The position numbers and the translations under genes were made by a program. This document shows positions 34,342 through 42,396 of a stretch of DNA of 64,000 bases, piece by piece (position 1 is the first letter of the stretch; each line of letters opens with the position of its first letter). The notes under the pieces were generated by a model. That model ran no database searches. It was not told the DNA's origin and saw only the letters and a list, made by a program, of their open reading frames with translations. The stretch is from a virus: positions 51,929 through 115,928 of IMG/VR virus record IMGVR_UViG_3300027792_000013; one strand, given 5' to 3'.

Positions 34342-34611
34342 CTATTGTTCTGGCACGTAGTTCGCCGGATCGCCAGCAACATAAGCGTTTTTTCCCAATG
34401 CTGCCATTAATGCACCCAAAAAACCACAAAGCAGCATCGTCTTTTGTTCTTCATCGCCTCTATAATATGCGTCATAAAACAATTTTCGCTCGGTTTCGGA
34501 TGCCAATAATTCCGGATTACAACACGAAAAATCTGGACAACATTGACCTGATTCATAATCATGCCGCGAAGTACCCTTTAACCACAATTCTAGTTGTTTT
34601 TTTTGAGTCAC
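34342..34611 (-). CDS. Small cysteine-containing protein, GC-richer than neighbours
   Basis: 89 residues starting at GTG (34611) behind AAGGGGTAAATT. It has a CCPDFSCC motif near residue 24 and a hydrophobic segment LLCGFLGALMAAL near 62. I have seen the CCPDFSCC type of motif in small proteins of phages and plasmids, without known function. Its base composition is less AT-rich than the window, and it adjoins the GC-rich insert, so it may have been acquired with it. Confidence 0.6.
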   Translation of the reverse strand: MTQKKQLELWLKGTSRHDYESGQCCPDFSCCNPELLASETERKLFYDAYYRGDEEQKTMLLCGFLGALMAALGKNAYVAGDPANYVPEQ

Positions 34612-34937
34612 AATTTACCCCTTAAAAAAAGGCCAGCGGGCCGGTCGCTACTCCGGCTTGCTCCGGTTGCCGACAACCGTAAGTCGCATATGCTGCGTAA
34701 TGTGGGTAAGTCGGTGTACCTAATCTCCGCAGCGAAGGCGTGTCCGCGATTTTCCACGCCGCCGCTGGCCGTATTATTGCTTATGGACAGAGGGCCGGTG
34801 TTCTTAGCGCGCTCCAACCGGCGGTTCCATTTGGTTTTAGTACCCCGGATTGCTCCGCCTCTGTCCATATTATTGCGGGGGCCGGGCCTGTCAATTCTTT
34901 TGATTTCATCTTCTACAGAGTTAATTAATTCACTCAT
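34608..34937 (-). CDS. Small gene containing the GC-rich insert
   Basis: A 109-codon frame beginning MSELINSVEDEIKRID in ordinary phage codon usage, then entering about 260 bases of GC-rich DNA that it reads through in frame, ending RGKL in AT-rich sequence again. The part encoded by the insert (Arg-, Ser-, Gly-rich) does not look like a folded protein, and the opposite strand is also open there. Perhaps only the first 15-20 codons are native. The ATG follows TATAAT by six bases. Confidence 0.4.
   Translation of the reverse strand: MSELINSVEDEIKRIDRPGPRNNMDRGGAIRGTKTKWNRRLERAKNTGPLSISNNTASGGVENRGHAFAAEIRYTDLPTLRSICDLRLSATGASRSSDRPAGLFLRGKL
34628..34890. repeat. GC-rich, hairpin-rich insert
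   Basis: A sharp island of high G+C in AT-rich DNA. Inverted repeats: GGCCAGCGG at 34631-34639 pairs with CCGCTGGCC at 34762-34770, and TATGGACAGAGG at 34782-34793 pairs with CCTCTGTCCATA at 34858-34869. Smaller hairpins lie inside (GGCGTG/CACGCC near 34736-34759, GGTTG/CAACC near 34664-34677). TATTATTGC occurs twice (34772, 34868). It looks like two folded modules. Confidence 0.75.
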
Positions 34938-34943
34938 GACTAA

Positions 34944-34972
34944 ATTATAAAGTAGAACAGAAAAAAACTTAA
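34944..34972 (-). promoter_or_regulatory. Sigma-70-type promoter, leaderless start
   Basis: TTAAGT plus T run, 17-bp spacer, TATAAT, then TTAGTC and the ATG at 34937. It lies within the late structural block, so the small genes downstream can be expressed early too. Confidence 0.75.
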
Positions 34973-34975
34973 TGA

Positions 34976-35218
34976 TTACGCAGTTTTAATTTGTTTTTCT
35001 TGAGATGTTAACCTATTAATTTCATCTCTCTTTCGTTTTATCTGAATTCGAATTTGCTCTATTTGTCTTGCTGTATCACGATTAAGAGTTTTGCTTGATC
35101 TGACATGTTTAATTTGATTTTCAAGATCTGCGATTTGTTTGTGCAATCGTTCTTTTTGTGCTTGTTTGTATATCTCGGTTGACTTATCACCTTCTAAAAA
35201 AATTTCTGTGCCTTTCAT
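34976..35218 (-). CDS. Coiled-coil protein with capsid-targeting-like start
   Basis: 80 residues from the ATG at 35218, behind AAGGAGATTTAAA; the longer frame runs into the tail gene. It starts MKGTEIFLEGD, the second form of the N-terminal signature shared by ten genes here, and continues as a charged helix (QIADLENQIKHV, RIQIKRKRDEINRL). Probably a head-core or internal protein. It lies just downstream of tail-tube genes. Confidence 0.6.
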   Translation of the reverse strand: MKGTEIFLEGDKSTEIYKQAQKERLHKQIADLENQIKHVRSSKTLNRDTARQIEQIRIQIKRKRDEINRLTSQEKQIKTA

Positions 35219-35229
35219 TTTAAATCTCC

Positions 35230-35733
35230 TTATTCCCAAGTTACATATAAAAAATTGACAGTGAATTCCAAAGGTTGATTGGTAAGATCCCAATTCAATG
35301 GAACTTCGGAAACCTCTTCCGGAATACAATCCTTGAACGTAATTGTTCTTATAGTTTGCATTGATCTATTATAGACATCAACTATTACATCGGATTTAAC
35401 GTTATCGAAAAAATCAACAGTCAATGTTTTTTTCGAATAAATTGCGTCAAACCATTTGCTAAACCCATTCCATACTTTAAACTCAGAATCAGAGAAAAAT
35501 GTTACTGGTAACAAACTGAAATTTAATCCACTTGGAACATTCAGTTTTAAACCATAATATGAGTACCCAGAAGAATTTAATTTTTGGCTTGGGAGTACTG
35601 CCCCTTTTGCAAAAAAGGTGCATCCAAATCTTCCCATATCTCCAAAATATTTTTGACCATTTGAAACAGTGACCTTGAACTTATTTGTTACCGCTACATC
35701 TTTGAATTGTGATTTAAATTGTTCAAGGTTCAT
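35230..35733 (-). CDS. Tail-tube-like protein, second copy
   Basis: 167 residues, similar in size and in overall beta pattern to the gp19-like protein encoded directly upstream: a start AVTNKFKVTVS, a central segment and an end PLNWDLTNQPLEFTVNFLYVTWE matching the INLSWDTTDTPEEYSVTFKYDYW of its neighbour. A paralogue of the tube protein; could be a tube initiator or baseplate tube protein (gp48/gp54 role). Coupled to its neighbour through TAATG. Confidence 0.6.
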   Translation of the reverse strand: MNLEQFKSQFKDVAVTNKFKVTVSNGQKYFGDMGRFGCTFFAKGAVLPSQKLNSSGYSYYGLKLNVPSGLNFSLLPVTFFSDSEFKVWNGFSKWFDAIYSKKTLTVDFFDNVKSDVIVDVYNRSMQTIRTITFKDCIPEEVSEVPLNWDLTNQPLEFTVNFLYVTWE

Positions 35734-36245
35734 TATTTTGTGGTGTCACTTGTCCAATAATCATACTTAAATGTTACTGAATATTCTTCTGGAGTATCCG
35801 TTGTATCCCAAGATAAATTGATTACATCACCACAGTTTTGTGGATATGCCCCTACGATAGTATATGATTTCAAAATTTCCTGTTTACTACCTAATTGAAC
35901 TACAAGAAGATCTCGTTTTACCTCTTGAAGTAAACTAAATCCGATATTTTGTTTTGTATTATTTATTAGCTCGCCCCATTCTTCTAGTTTTCGTCGAATT
36001 GTATATCCGATGTCATTATATACATGTACCGTCCAATCTTCATAGTCAGGATCTCCAGGAATTTGAACTTTTCTACCCATAAAACTCATTGCAAATCCCC
36101 CATTACTTTTCGTGGGAATAGAAGCCCCTTTGCAATGAAAACTATGATTCAGTGGGGTTCCTGTTGGAAATTGAAGAGTAACTAGAAATAACGTCGGTCT
36201 AGCGACGTTACCAAACATCGCTTTATATCCTTCAATACTTAGCAT
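35733..36245 (-). CDS. 19: Tail tube protein (T4 gp19-like)
   Basis: 170 residues, as in T4 gp19 (163). ARPTLFLVTLQFP near residue 15, FHCKGASIP near 36, MGRKVQIPGDPDYEDWTVHVYND near 56-78 and the final VTFKYDYW all follow gp19. It builds the inner tube within the sheath encoded at 40037. A strong AGGAGGATATA site lies just after a long hairpin (36261-36301). Confidence 0.9.
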   Translation of the reverse strand: MLSIEGYKAMFGNVARPTLFLVTLQFPTGTPLNHSFHCKGASIPTKSNGGFAMSFMGRKVQIPGDPDYEDWTVHVYNDIGYTIRRKLEEWGELINNTKQNIGFSLLQEVKRDLLVVQLGSKQEILKSYTIVGAYPQNCGDVINLSWDTTDTPEEYSVTFKYDYWTSDTTK

Positions 36246-36260
36246 TATATCCTCCTTTGG

Positions 36261-36301
36261 TATAACCAGGAGGGGATCTTACAAATCCCCTCCTGGTTAT
36301 A
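36261..36301 (-). terminator. 17-bp perfect hairpin after the major capsid gene
   Basis: Arms 36261-36277 and 36285-36301 are exact reverse complements, with a 7-base loop. No U run follows on the minus strand; instead the tail-tube ribosome site comes 6-10 bases later. It may be an attenuator, a processing site or a 3'-end stabiliser for the capsid mRNA. Confidence 0.7.
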
Positions 36302-36327
36302 TTAACTTCTATTACTACGAGCACTTT

Positions 36328-37734
36328 TTACAGATTGGTGATCGTAATGTATCTGTAGTACAGATGCGCACCAAAAGGATTTTCACCTAGACCGTATCGA
36401 GTTTGGAACCAGATCCTGGGCTGACCGTCTTCTTCACCAATACCCTTTTTGATTGTCAGTGGAACATAAGGGCAATAGTAAAGACCGGCATCCCATTCTG
36501 AGGTACCTTTGTAGCCAACGACACAATAGTTAGATGTTGCATAGATATCAACATAGACTTTGTACTTATGACCCAGGGTTCCAATAAAAGCACTATTTCC
36601 GAGATTAACATCTCCAATACCATAGTCGGTATTTCCGGGACCGTAGTGCTTAAACATTGGAAGACTTTCAATCATTGAAGCTACATCAAGACTACAAACA
36701 ATGAAATTGCCCCGACCTCGTAAAGTATCCTTTGCGATTTGGTTACCAGTTTTGTTGAACTTTTGAATCATCGACCAAGTCTTTTCTAGGCTCCAACGAC
36801 CATCCGCATCACCACCTTCATCAATACTCAAATAGTTGAAAGTTGAAGTTCCACCCAACTGAGCCTTTTCAATTAGCTTGTCCAAAAATCTTTTGTTCAT
36901 TTCAACTGCCACTTCATTACCAAGGGCTTTGGTAAGTTCAGCATCAGCATCCATACCATGAACTGATTTCAAATCCTGGGCAAGTTCATCAGTGAATTTA
37001 GCTTTTAACCGATAGTTATCAGCTGTTACTGTCACTTTCTCGATGACCATTCCGAGTTCTCGAATCCCGGTTGTTGCAGCTTCTGCAGCAGCAACATTAG
37101 CGAACTTTCCATATTCTTTGAAGAGGAACCGGAAATGAGCTTCGTTATCATAATAAGAACTAATTGTGGTTTCCGCACTAACGAAAGGATTTGCGTTATC
37201 AACGCTATCATCTTCCGCAAAGCTACCCGAAGTGATTTCTACCAGTACTGTATTGCCTTCCTTGTATCGAACAACACCAACTCCGGCTCCACTACCATTA
37301 CTGGTAATGGCTCCTTCTTGTACGAAGGCAGCCGCAGAACCTAAAACCATAACACAGGAATTTGAAGCCTTTACGGGGTAAGCCGTGTTATTATGATAAA
37401 CAGTTTTCATACAAAAAACTAAGCCGCTAGGACCAGTCATTGGCTGAACACCAAAAAGATCCATACCAATTAGTTGAGGAAAACCTCTTCGAATAACAGA
37501 GACTAGAACGGGTTCATACTTCTGTATATCGCCCGTTTCTGTCTTTTCTGCTAACAGGTAATCTTGTTTTTCATTTTCCAAAAGAACAGCCATAACAGAT
37601 TTTTGACGATCTGTTAAGGTCGGATACCCGACCCGCTCACTCAAAAATCCAGGAATCTCTTGATTGGTTTTCGGATCAATGGATGGTTCTGACCATTCCT
37701 GAAGTAATTGTGGAATAGGTTTAATTTGTAACAT
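36328..37734 (-). CDS. 23: Major capsid protein (T4 gp23-like)
   Basis: 468 residues. RQKSVMAVLLENEK near 43, FPQLIGMDLFGVQPMTGPSG near 86-105, and the C-terminal VYVDIYATSNYCVVGYKG and YYCPYVPLTIKKG segments follow gp23 of T4-like phages. Codon use and a strong GGAGGAAACT site fit a highly expressed gene. It follows protease and scaffold genes in the T4 order 21-22-23. Confidence 0.93.
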   Translation of the reverse strand: MLQIKPIPQLLQEWSEPSIDPKTNQEIPGFLSERVGYPTLTDRQKSVMAVLLENEKQDYLLAEKTETGDIQKYEPVLVSVIRRGFPQLIGMDLFGVQPMTGPSGLVFCMKTVYHNNTAYPVKASNSCVMVLGSAAAFVQEGAITSNGSGAGVGVVRYKEGNTVLVEITSGSFAEDDSVDNANPFVSAETTISSYYDNEAHFRFLFKEYGKFANVAAAEAATTGIRELGMVIEKVTVTADNYRLKAKFTDELAQDLKSVHGMDADAELTKALGNEVAVEMNKRFLDKLIEKAQLGGTSTFNYLSIDEGGDADGRWSLEKTWSMIQKFNKTGNQIAKDTLRGRGNFIVCSLDVASMIESLPMFKHYGPGNTDYGIGDVNLGNSAFIGTLGHKYKVYVDIYATSNYCVVGYKGTSEWDAGLYYCPYVPLTIKKGIGEEDGQPRIWFQTRYGLGENPFGAHLYYRYITITNL

Positions 37735-37745
37735 AGTTTCCTCCT

Positions 37746-38411
37746 TTACAATAGTGAAGCGTACTTTGCGCTTTCACTTACGACAATTTCTTCCTTCTTT
37801 TTAGAATCTTCCACCAGACTCTCGATTAAGAAGTCCAATTTCCCACTAAAAACTTTGGTGTCTGAAAAATCCATTTCGGAAATCAAATTTTTTAGTTTGT
37901 CTCTTTTCACATCTGTCAATGTTTTTGTTCTTTCATCAAATATTCGAGAGCATTGCAAACGAAGATTCTCTTCTTTGAGATGAAGGTTTTCCTCATTCTT
38001 GTTACCAAGTTCCTCTTTCAAATTAACGTTTTCTTCATTGAGACTGTCGAAAATGCCTTTTTGATCTTCGGGGATTGTTAATGAATTTTCCTTGATAACA
38101 CCAATTACAGCATCTGCGATTTGACTTTTGAGACGCAATTGTAAAGATTCTTCAATAGTAGTTTTGTTTTCTTTGAAATACTCATCGAGAGCTTCAGTCA
38201 AAAACGAATCAACTTTTGAAATCAATCCGGTTTTGAATTCATCTACTTCGTTGAGTATTTCTTTTTCAGCAGCTTCCCTAATCTCTTCTTTCATTGAAGA
38301 TACTTTTTCGGAGACCGCGGCTTCGAAAAGAACTTCAATTTTGGTATTGAATTCTTCCGTTAGAAGAGTAGGATCTACTGTTTCGAATAACTCTTTCAGT
38401 TTCTCTTTCAT
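37746..38411 (-). CDS. 22: Prohead scaffold core protein (T4 gp22-like)
   Basis: 221 residues, almost wholly helical, acidic, with heptad-type segments (EENVNLKEELGNKNEENLHL). The start MKEKLKELFETVDPTLLTEE and the position between protease and capsid genes fit gp22. It forms the internal core on which the head assembles and is degraded by the gp21-like protease. Late promoter at 38431. Confidence 0.85.
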   Translation of the reverse strand: MKEKLKELFETVDPTLLTEEFNTKIEVLFEAAVSEKVSSMKEEIREAAEKEILNEVDEFKTGLISKVDSFLTEALDEYFKENKTTIEESLQLRLKSQIADAVIGVIKENSLTIPEDQKGIFDSLNEENVNLKEELGNKNEENLHLKEENLRLQCSRIFDERTKTLTDVKRDKLKNLISEMDFSDTKVFSGKLDFLIESLVEDSKKKEEIVVSESAKYASLL

Positions 38412-38430
38412 GTTAACCTCCTTTGAAATC

Positions 38431-38438
38431 TATTTATA
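38431..38438 (-). promoter_or_regulatory. T4-type late promoter TATAAATA
   Basis: A perfect TATAAATA, then GATTTCAAAGGAGGTTAAC before the gp22-like ATG; probably the main promoter for scaffold and major capsid. Confidence 0.82.
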
Positions 38439-38461
38439 AAAATTTAATTTTTCATTTTTTT

Positions 38462-39151
38462 TTAAACTAACTCAAATGAGTAATATATATAATCAGCTTG
38501 CAAATATCTCATTGCAGCCCCCTTTGTTTTGTAAATACCAAAAGAAGGGCCAATTGGTTGATATGTTAAAGCTGGTGTTATATCACAAATTGGAATATCG
38601 TTGATGCTAAAATAGACTTTGGCATCAGTTTTTTTCTTTTCAATTGAAAGTTTAATCCAATCAGTTGTGATCACAACACCGGTATCAAAGTTAGTTATTT
38701 CATTACCATCCATATTATATACAATTCTCCAGTTAGGTGAATTTTTATCACAATAAAACTGAAGATCATTGTATGCTACCATATCAATCATACTTAACCC
38801 AGCTCTGACTTTAAATTCATCAGTTTCATTAGTTAGAGTACATATTTTTAATCTCTGATGTAAAATAAATTCAGACAGAGAGGAAAACTGAATAAATTTA
38901 TAGATTGAATGTAGAGAACAATATCCAGTCGATGCCGTTCCAGTATTTAAACCAACAAACCCAACTGCATCAGCATCAGAATTAAGAGTTGTAATACCAG
39001 CACCGGCTCCACTGAATTTGATTTGCAAATGCGGTCCAACCATTTGACCATTAGATAATCCTGGTTGAATTCCAAACATGAAATGTTCAAAAGACTGTTG
39101 CGCCTTCAAAACCTTTTCAAACGTTATACGTCCATCACATTGTACTGACAT
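38462..39151 (-). CDS. Beta-sandwich (lectin-like) virion protein
   Basis: 229 residues, beta-rich, with the features of a concanavalin-like sandwich: EFILHQRLKICTL, DLQFYCDKNSPNWRIVY, then WIKLSIEKKKTDAKVYFSINDIPI near 165-190, where such domains have the K-V-Y-x-N-G strand. It lies between the protease and scaffold genes, where T4 has no such gene. A head decoration or fibre role is suggested by context. AAGGAGAAAAACA site. Confidence 0.55.
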   Translation of the reverse strand: MSVQCDGRITFEKVLKAQQSFEHFMFGIQPGLSNGQMVGPHLQIKFSGAGAGITTLNSDADAVGFVGLNTGTASTGYCSLHSIYKFIQFSSLSEFILHQRLKICTLTNETDEFKVRAGLSMIDMVAYNDLQFYCDKNSPNWRIVYNMDGNEITNFDTGVVITTDWIKLSIEKKKTDAKVYFSINDIPICDITPALTYQPIGPSFGIYKTKGAAMRYLQADYIYYSFELV

Positions 39152-39162
39152 TGTTTTTCTCC

Positions 39163-39849
39163 TTAGATTTTTTTACCATTTTTTAACATTTTTAATAATA
39201 GACTGAACCCTTCAAAAAAAACTTTTTGTTTTTCTTCGGTACTCATTGTACTAATAAAAGATGATTTTACTCTACGTTTTACCTGCTCCGCAATATTTTC
39301 GTCAATAAAATCATACTCTACACTTTCGCAAATTCCTTGAACAAAAGCTTCTGGCCCAGCAGGATCGCAAACAATATCTCCAGGGGTAATCAATTTCATT
39401 CCCCTTTGAACAAATTTAGTTCCGTTTTGTTCTTTTAGTGCCCCAGTTGCCCTAGAAGAAATTCCTATTCTTGTTTTTTCATCAATAAAAGTTTTTACGA
39501 TATTACCAAGCGGGGTTGGCAATACTTTGGCTTTACTAATGAAATTGTTACCATCTTGAATCAATTCGAGAAACAAATGGGATACCCTATCCGGATTTAC
39601 GATTGGAGAATTTGGATGTCCTAGTTCTCCATAAGCTCCGCGAGGAACTATAAAATCTCTATTGTAAACATCTAGAGATTCTTGAATAACATCTAGCCCA
39701 TAATATCTACTATTTTTGTTTTTGATATTACATTGAATTGTTATGCCTTTAATGTAATAGTTAGGTTGAGAATTAGAAGTTTCCTCTTGTAAAATCTCAG
39801 ATGTAGTTTCCCACGTAGTTTCTCGGAACAGTTTAAGTTGACTATCCAT
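39163..39849 (-). CDS. 21: Prohead core protease (T4 gp21-like)
   Basis: 228 residues. YYGLDVIQESLDVYN near 50, RGAYGELGHPNSP near 72 with the His, and TRIGISSRATGALKE near 130-144 with the catalytic Ser match gp21-type proteases. It cleaves scaffold, capsid and internal proteins during head maturation. The ten proteins here with capsid-targeting-like starts would be substrates. Confidence 0.88.
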   Translation of the reverse strand: MDSQLKLFRETTWETTSEILQEETSNSQPNYYIKGITIQCNIKNKNSRYYGLDVIQESLDVYNRDFIVPRGAYGELGHPNSPIVNPDRVSHLFLELIQDGNNFISKAKVLPTPLGNIVKTFIDEKTRIGISSRATGALKEQNGTKFVQRGMKLITPGDIVCDPAGPEAFVQGICESVEYDFIDENIAEQVKRRVKSSFISTMSTEEKQKVFFEGFSLLLKMLKNGKKI

Positions 39850-39867
39850 TTCTACCTCCCTGAGAGA

Positions 39868-40026
39868 TTAGACACTCCCAACTATGTCATTTCGGATGTT
39901 TTCATTCATCTTTTCAATCCGTTCCTGAGCTTTTTCGTGAAGTTCTTCACCAATTAGCTCCTTGAATTTCAACGAATTACCTCGACTGGCCTCAAGTAAA
40001 GCCTCTAAAATTCTTTCTTTACCCAT
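39868..40026 (-). CDS. 67: Small prohead core protein (gp67-like)
   Basis: 52 residues starting at 40026 behind AGGAGGTAAATC. Begins MGKERILEALLEASRGNSLKF, with the small helical look of gp67 (E-A-I-x-S-x-D-x-x-x-A-x-K in T4), and lies directly before the protease gene like T4 gene 67. It lacks the acidic tail of T4 gp67. Confidence 0.65.
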   Translation of the reverse strand: MGKERILEALLEASRGNSLKFKELIGEELHEKAQERIEKMNENIRNDIVGSV

Positions 40027-40036
40027 GATTTACCTC

Positions 40037-41713
40037 CTAGACCGCGGTCTTTAATATCTCTTCGAAACTAACACTTGATGCAACTGCGTTGAAGTTCAGC
40101 TGAATAAATTCAGCTGCCCTAACCGGCTTGATGTAGATGTCACCGACAAAGGCATTATTGTCTATGATATAAGGTGTATTGTTTGTGGTGTCACAAACAG
40201 TAAAGAAATCATAGATTCCACCTTTACCTTTTACGTATTCCAAAAATGGATCCACCATTAGTTTGAACATTGACCTTGTGAACTCATCATTGTTTTGAAA
40301 CAGAAAAGATCTTGATGCTGTGGCTATTGACTTTTCTAAGAGAATGAATAATCTACGTACATTGATTCTATTGAATGCACTATCTAGACTCAACAATGTT
40401 TTTTGTCCCCAGATCATATTACCTTCACTTGGGAAACTTACTATTGGATTGATACCATTTTTGTACAAAGTATCTCTTTGAGTTTTGTTTGGGATAATAG
40501 CAAATTTCAAAACATTTCTGAATTGGCCATTGCTATATCCCGCGGGTGCTTTCCAGACTTCATCGTAATAATCCGTTCTGCTAAAACATCCGGCTATATC
40601 GCCGCTTACAGGAACCCAACGTTGAATGTCGCTGTACTTATCATATATTCTTTTCCAGTTAGCATATAAAGCACCATAACTCGTATTTTTATTCAAAGTC
40701 GAGTTTCTATAGGAAACACAATTACTAATTGCGGTTGAAGTATCAACCGCAAAAATCTCCGATGAAGGAACTGTATTTACTGAAAAACAATCTAATCTAT
40801 TTGCGGCAATATCGATAATATAACTTTGAATTATTGAATTGCAATTGCCTCCATCCATCAAAATTGAAACATCGAATTCTTCTGAGTTTGCAAATAAGTC
40901 ATATCCGGTTTGAATATTTCCGGTAGTTGGATCACCATCCAACCCACCCGACATTCCAACTTTTTCAAAACTTGATGGTAGATTTGCATTAGAGGTATTG
41001 TCATACGCATATACCCAAGCAGATCTATCATTCAAAACATTTTCGATATACTTTGAGCGACCCGTAGCATCTTTAGCGTCTGGATCTAGTGATACTATCC
41101 ATTTTTCCTGAATTAGCCAATTATCATCTAACCAATTTTTTACGAGAATCGCAACAGCAATTTCATTTTGTGCTTCGGTTGCCCCGGCACTAGGGGCAAA
41201 TTCAAATTCGTCTTCAAAACTAACACCACTTTCAATTTCAGCAGTTGCAAAATCGGCCACGTTACAAAGAGCAATTCGAATTTTAGAATTTCCTAAATCT
41301 CCTGGGTACTTTGCAAAAAATTTTAGTTTTTCATTTGTGCTGAAAGACACTGTTGGTTGATTTGAAGAATTTGGAATGTATTCCTGTGCACCGTCGGTGG
41401 TATCACCATAGGTGTCATCGTATACAACAATTCCGGCATTTTTTGCAGCTGTTGAGTTTACGGCTCGAACAACCCACAAATTATTTGCATATCGTAAAAA
41501 TTCTGTATTGCTGAACCAATGTTCAAAATTACCGGCAACAGGTAAACCCCAAAATTCATAATTTTCTCTTTCATTGGTTGTTAATTTTCTTTCAAAACAA
41601 GGTCCCCATTTTGCCTTGATTACATTACCAACAATTGATGTTGCGATAATTGGAACCGTTGTAGTGAAATCAAACTCCCTCACCTGAACACTCGGACTTA
41701 GCGAAAAAGACAT
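40037..41713 (-). CDS. 18: Tail sheath protein (T4 gp18-like)
   Basis: 558 residues. The start SPSVQVREFDFTTTVPIIATSIVGNVIKAKWGP in sense is the typical sheath N-terminus. The C-terminal part FIPNKTQRDTLYKNGINPIVSF and LDSAFNRINVRRLFILLEKSI near 430-450 are also characteristic. It is the contractile sheath. Its leader carries three consecutive hairpins. Confidence 0.93.
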   Translation of the reverse strand: MSFSLSPSVQVREFDFTTTVPIIATSIVGNVIKAKWGPCFERKLTTNERENYEFWGLPVAGNFEHWFSNTEFLRYANNLWVVRAVNSTAAKNAGIVVYDDTYGDTTDGAQEYIPNSSNQPTVSFSTNEKLKFFAKYPGDLGNSKIRIALCNVADFATAEIESGVSFEDEFEFAPSAGATEAQNEIAVAILVKNWLDDNWLIQEKWIVSLDPDAKDATGRSKYIENVLNDRSAWVYAYDNTSNANLPSSFEKVGMSGGLDGDPTTGNIQTGYDLFANSEEFDVSILMDGGNCNSIIQSYIIDIAANRLDCFSVNTVPSSEIFAVDTSTAISNCVSYRNSTLNKNTSYGALYANWKRIYDKYSDIQRWVPVSGDIAGCFSRTDYYDEVWKAPAGYSNGQFRNVLKFAIIPNKTQRDTLYKNGINPIVSFPSEGNMIWGQKTLLSLDSAFNRINVRRLFILLEKSIATASRSFLFQNNDEFTRSMFKLMVDPFLEYVKGKGGIYDFFTVCDTTNNTPYIIDNNAFVGDIYIKPVRAAEFIQLNFNAVASSVSFEEILKTAV

Positions 41714-41729
41714 TTGTCACCTTCCTTTT

Positions 41730-41776
41730 GGTTTCGGCAATGCACGAAACCTGAAATTTCAGGATATATATTATCC
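41730..41776 (-). promoter_or_regulatory. Structured leader of the tail sheath mRNA
   Basis: Three neighbouring inverted repeats: GGTTTCG/CGAAACC (41730-41751), the 14-bp palindrome CCTGAAATTTCAGG (41750-41763) and GGATA/TATCC (41762-41776). They lie between the late promoter at 41785 and the ribosome site of the sheath gene. Confidence 0.6.
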
Positions 41777-41784
41777 TCAAAAAG

Positions 41785-41792
41785 TATTTATA
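41785..41792 (-). promoter_or_regulatory. T4-type late promoter TATAAATA (sheath)
   Basis: A perfect minus-strand TATAAATA, about 70 bases before the sheath ATG, five bases from a plus-strand late promoter facing the other way. Confidence 0.75.
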
Positions 41793-41796
41793 AAAA

Positions 41797-41804
41797 TATA
41801 AATA
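41797..41804 (+). promoter_or_regulatory. T4-type late promoter TATAAATA, plus strand
   Basis: TATAAATA followed by only eight bases before the ATG at 41813. No ribosome site, so the transcript is probably leaderless or nearly so. It drives the plus-strand block that ends with the terminase. Confidence 0.75.
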
Positions 41805-41812
41805 GTTTTTAG

Positions 41813-42379
41813 ATGAAAACATTTAAAGAGTTTTTATTAGAAGAACAAGTAAAAATTAATAAGTATTTTCTCGAAACTTTTTTTTCTGGAAACTTAGATC
41901 TAGCATTCGAATATCAAAGTGAAAGTTTCAAAGCAAAGGTTGTTCCATTTTTTAAAAAAAGATATTTATTAGACAAAAATAGCAATTATACGATATTGAG
42001 TAAAAAAATTATAGATCGGGGTGGAAGGTGGTTATCCCAACCGTCAAGCCAAATATTATTGGTGGTGCTTGGAAGAAAATACTTGCAATCATTACTTGAT
42101 ACCAGTACATCGGGGTACGTATCTGAATCCGAAACAATTTTGTTATCACTATATTTTCATAAAGAAAAGTTCAAAGAAACAGAATTCAATTTATCTAATT
42201 TATTGCGATTGCGTTCAGATATTGAATTTTTTAACTTAACAAAAGAAGAATTGGTTCCTATTTTAATGGGTTTGTCGGCAAAACATCCAAGTTTTATTAA
42301 TGTTTCATTTACACATGATTTAGAAAAAATCAGTTTATATAATAAGGGTATATTAGATGTTGCACAATTATATAAATAA
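41813..42379 (+). CDS. Internal-head-type protein (MKTFKEFLLE start)
   Basis: 188 residues. The start MKTFKEFLLEEQ is nearly the T4 capsid-targeting sequence MKTYQEFIAE of internal proteins. The remainder is helical with a LLRLRSDIEFF segment and is not recognised. Expected to be packed into the prohead, trimmed after the targeting peptide and possibly injected with the DNA. First gene of the only plus-strand operon, with a late promoter right before it. Confidence 0.7.
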   Translation: MKTFKEFLLEEQVKINKYFLETFFSGNLDLAFEYQSESFKAKVVPFFKKRYLLDKNSNYTILSKKIIDRGGRWLSQPSSQILLVVLGRKYLQSLLDTSTSGYVSESETILLSLYFHKEKFKETEFNLSNLLRLRSDIEFFNLTKEELVPILMGLSAKHPSFINVSFTHDLEKISLYNKGILDVAQLYK

Positions 42380-42396
42380 AACAAAGGAGTAAAAAA

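Noticed and set aside
34800-34870. Possible tRNA-like fold in the GC-rich insert
   Set aside because: I could not place acceptor stem, anticodon and T arm together; only separate hairpins.
34594-34950. Plus-strand open frame of 118 codons over the GC-rich insert
   Set aside because: Opposite to the operon, no ribosome site, and openness on both strands follows from the GC-rich palindromic composition.
36261-36301. Classical Rho-independent terminator after the capsid gene
   Set aside because: The stem is perfect but no U run follows on the minus strand, and the next gene's ribosome site lies directly behind; kept only as a hairpin with uncertain role.
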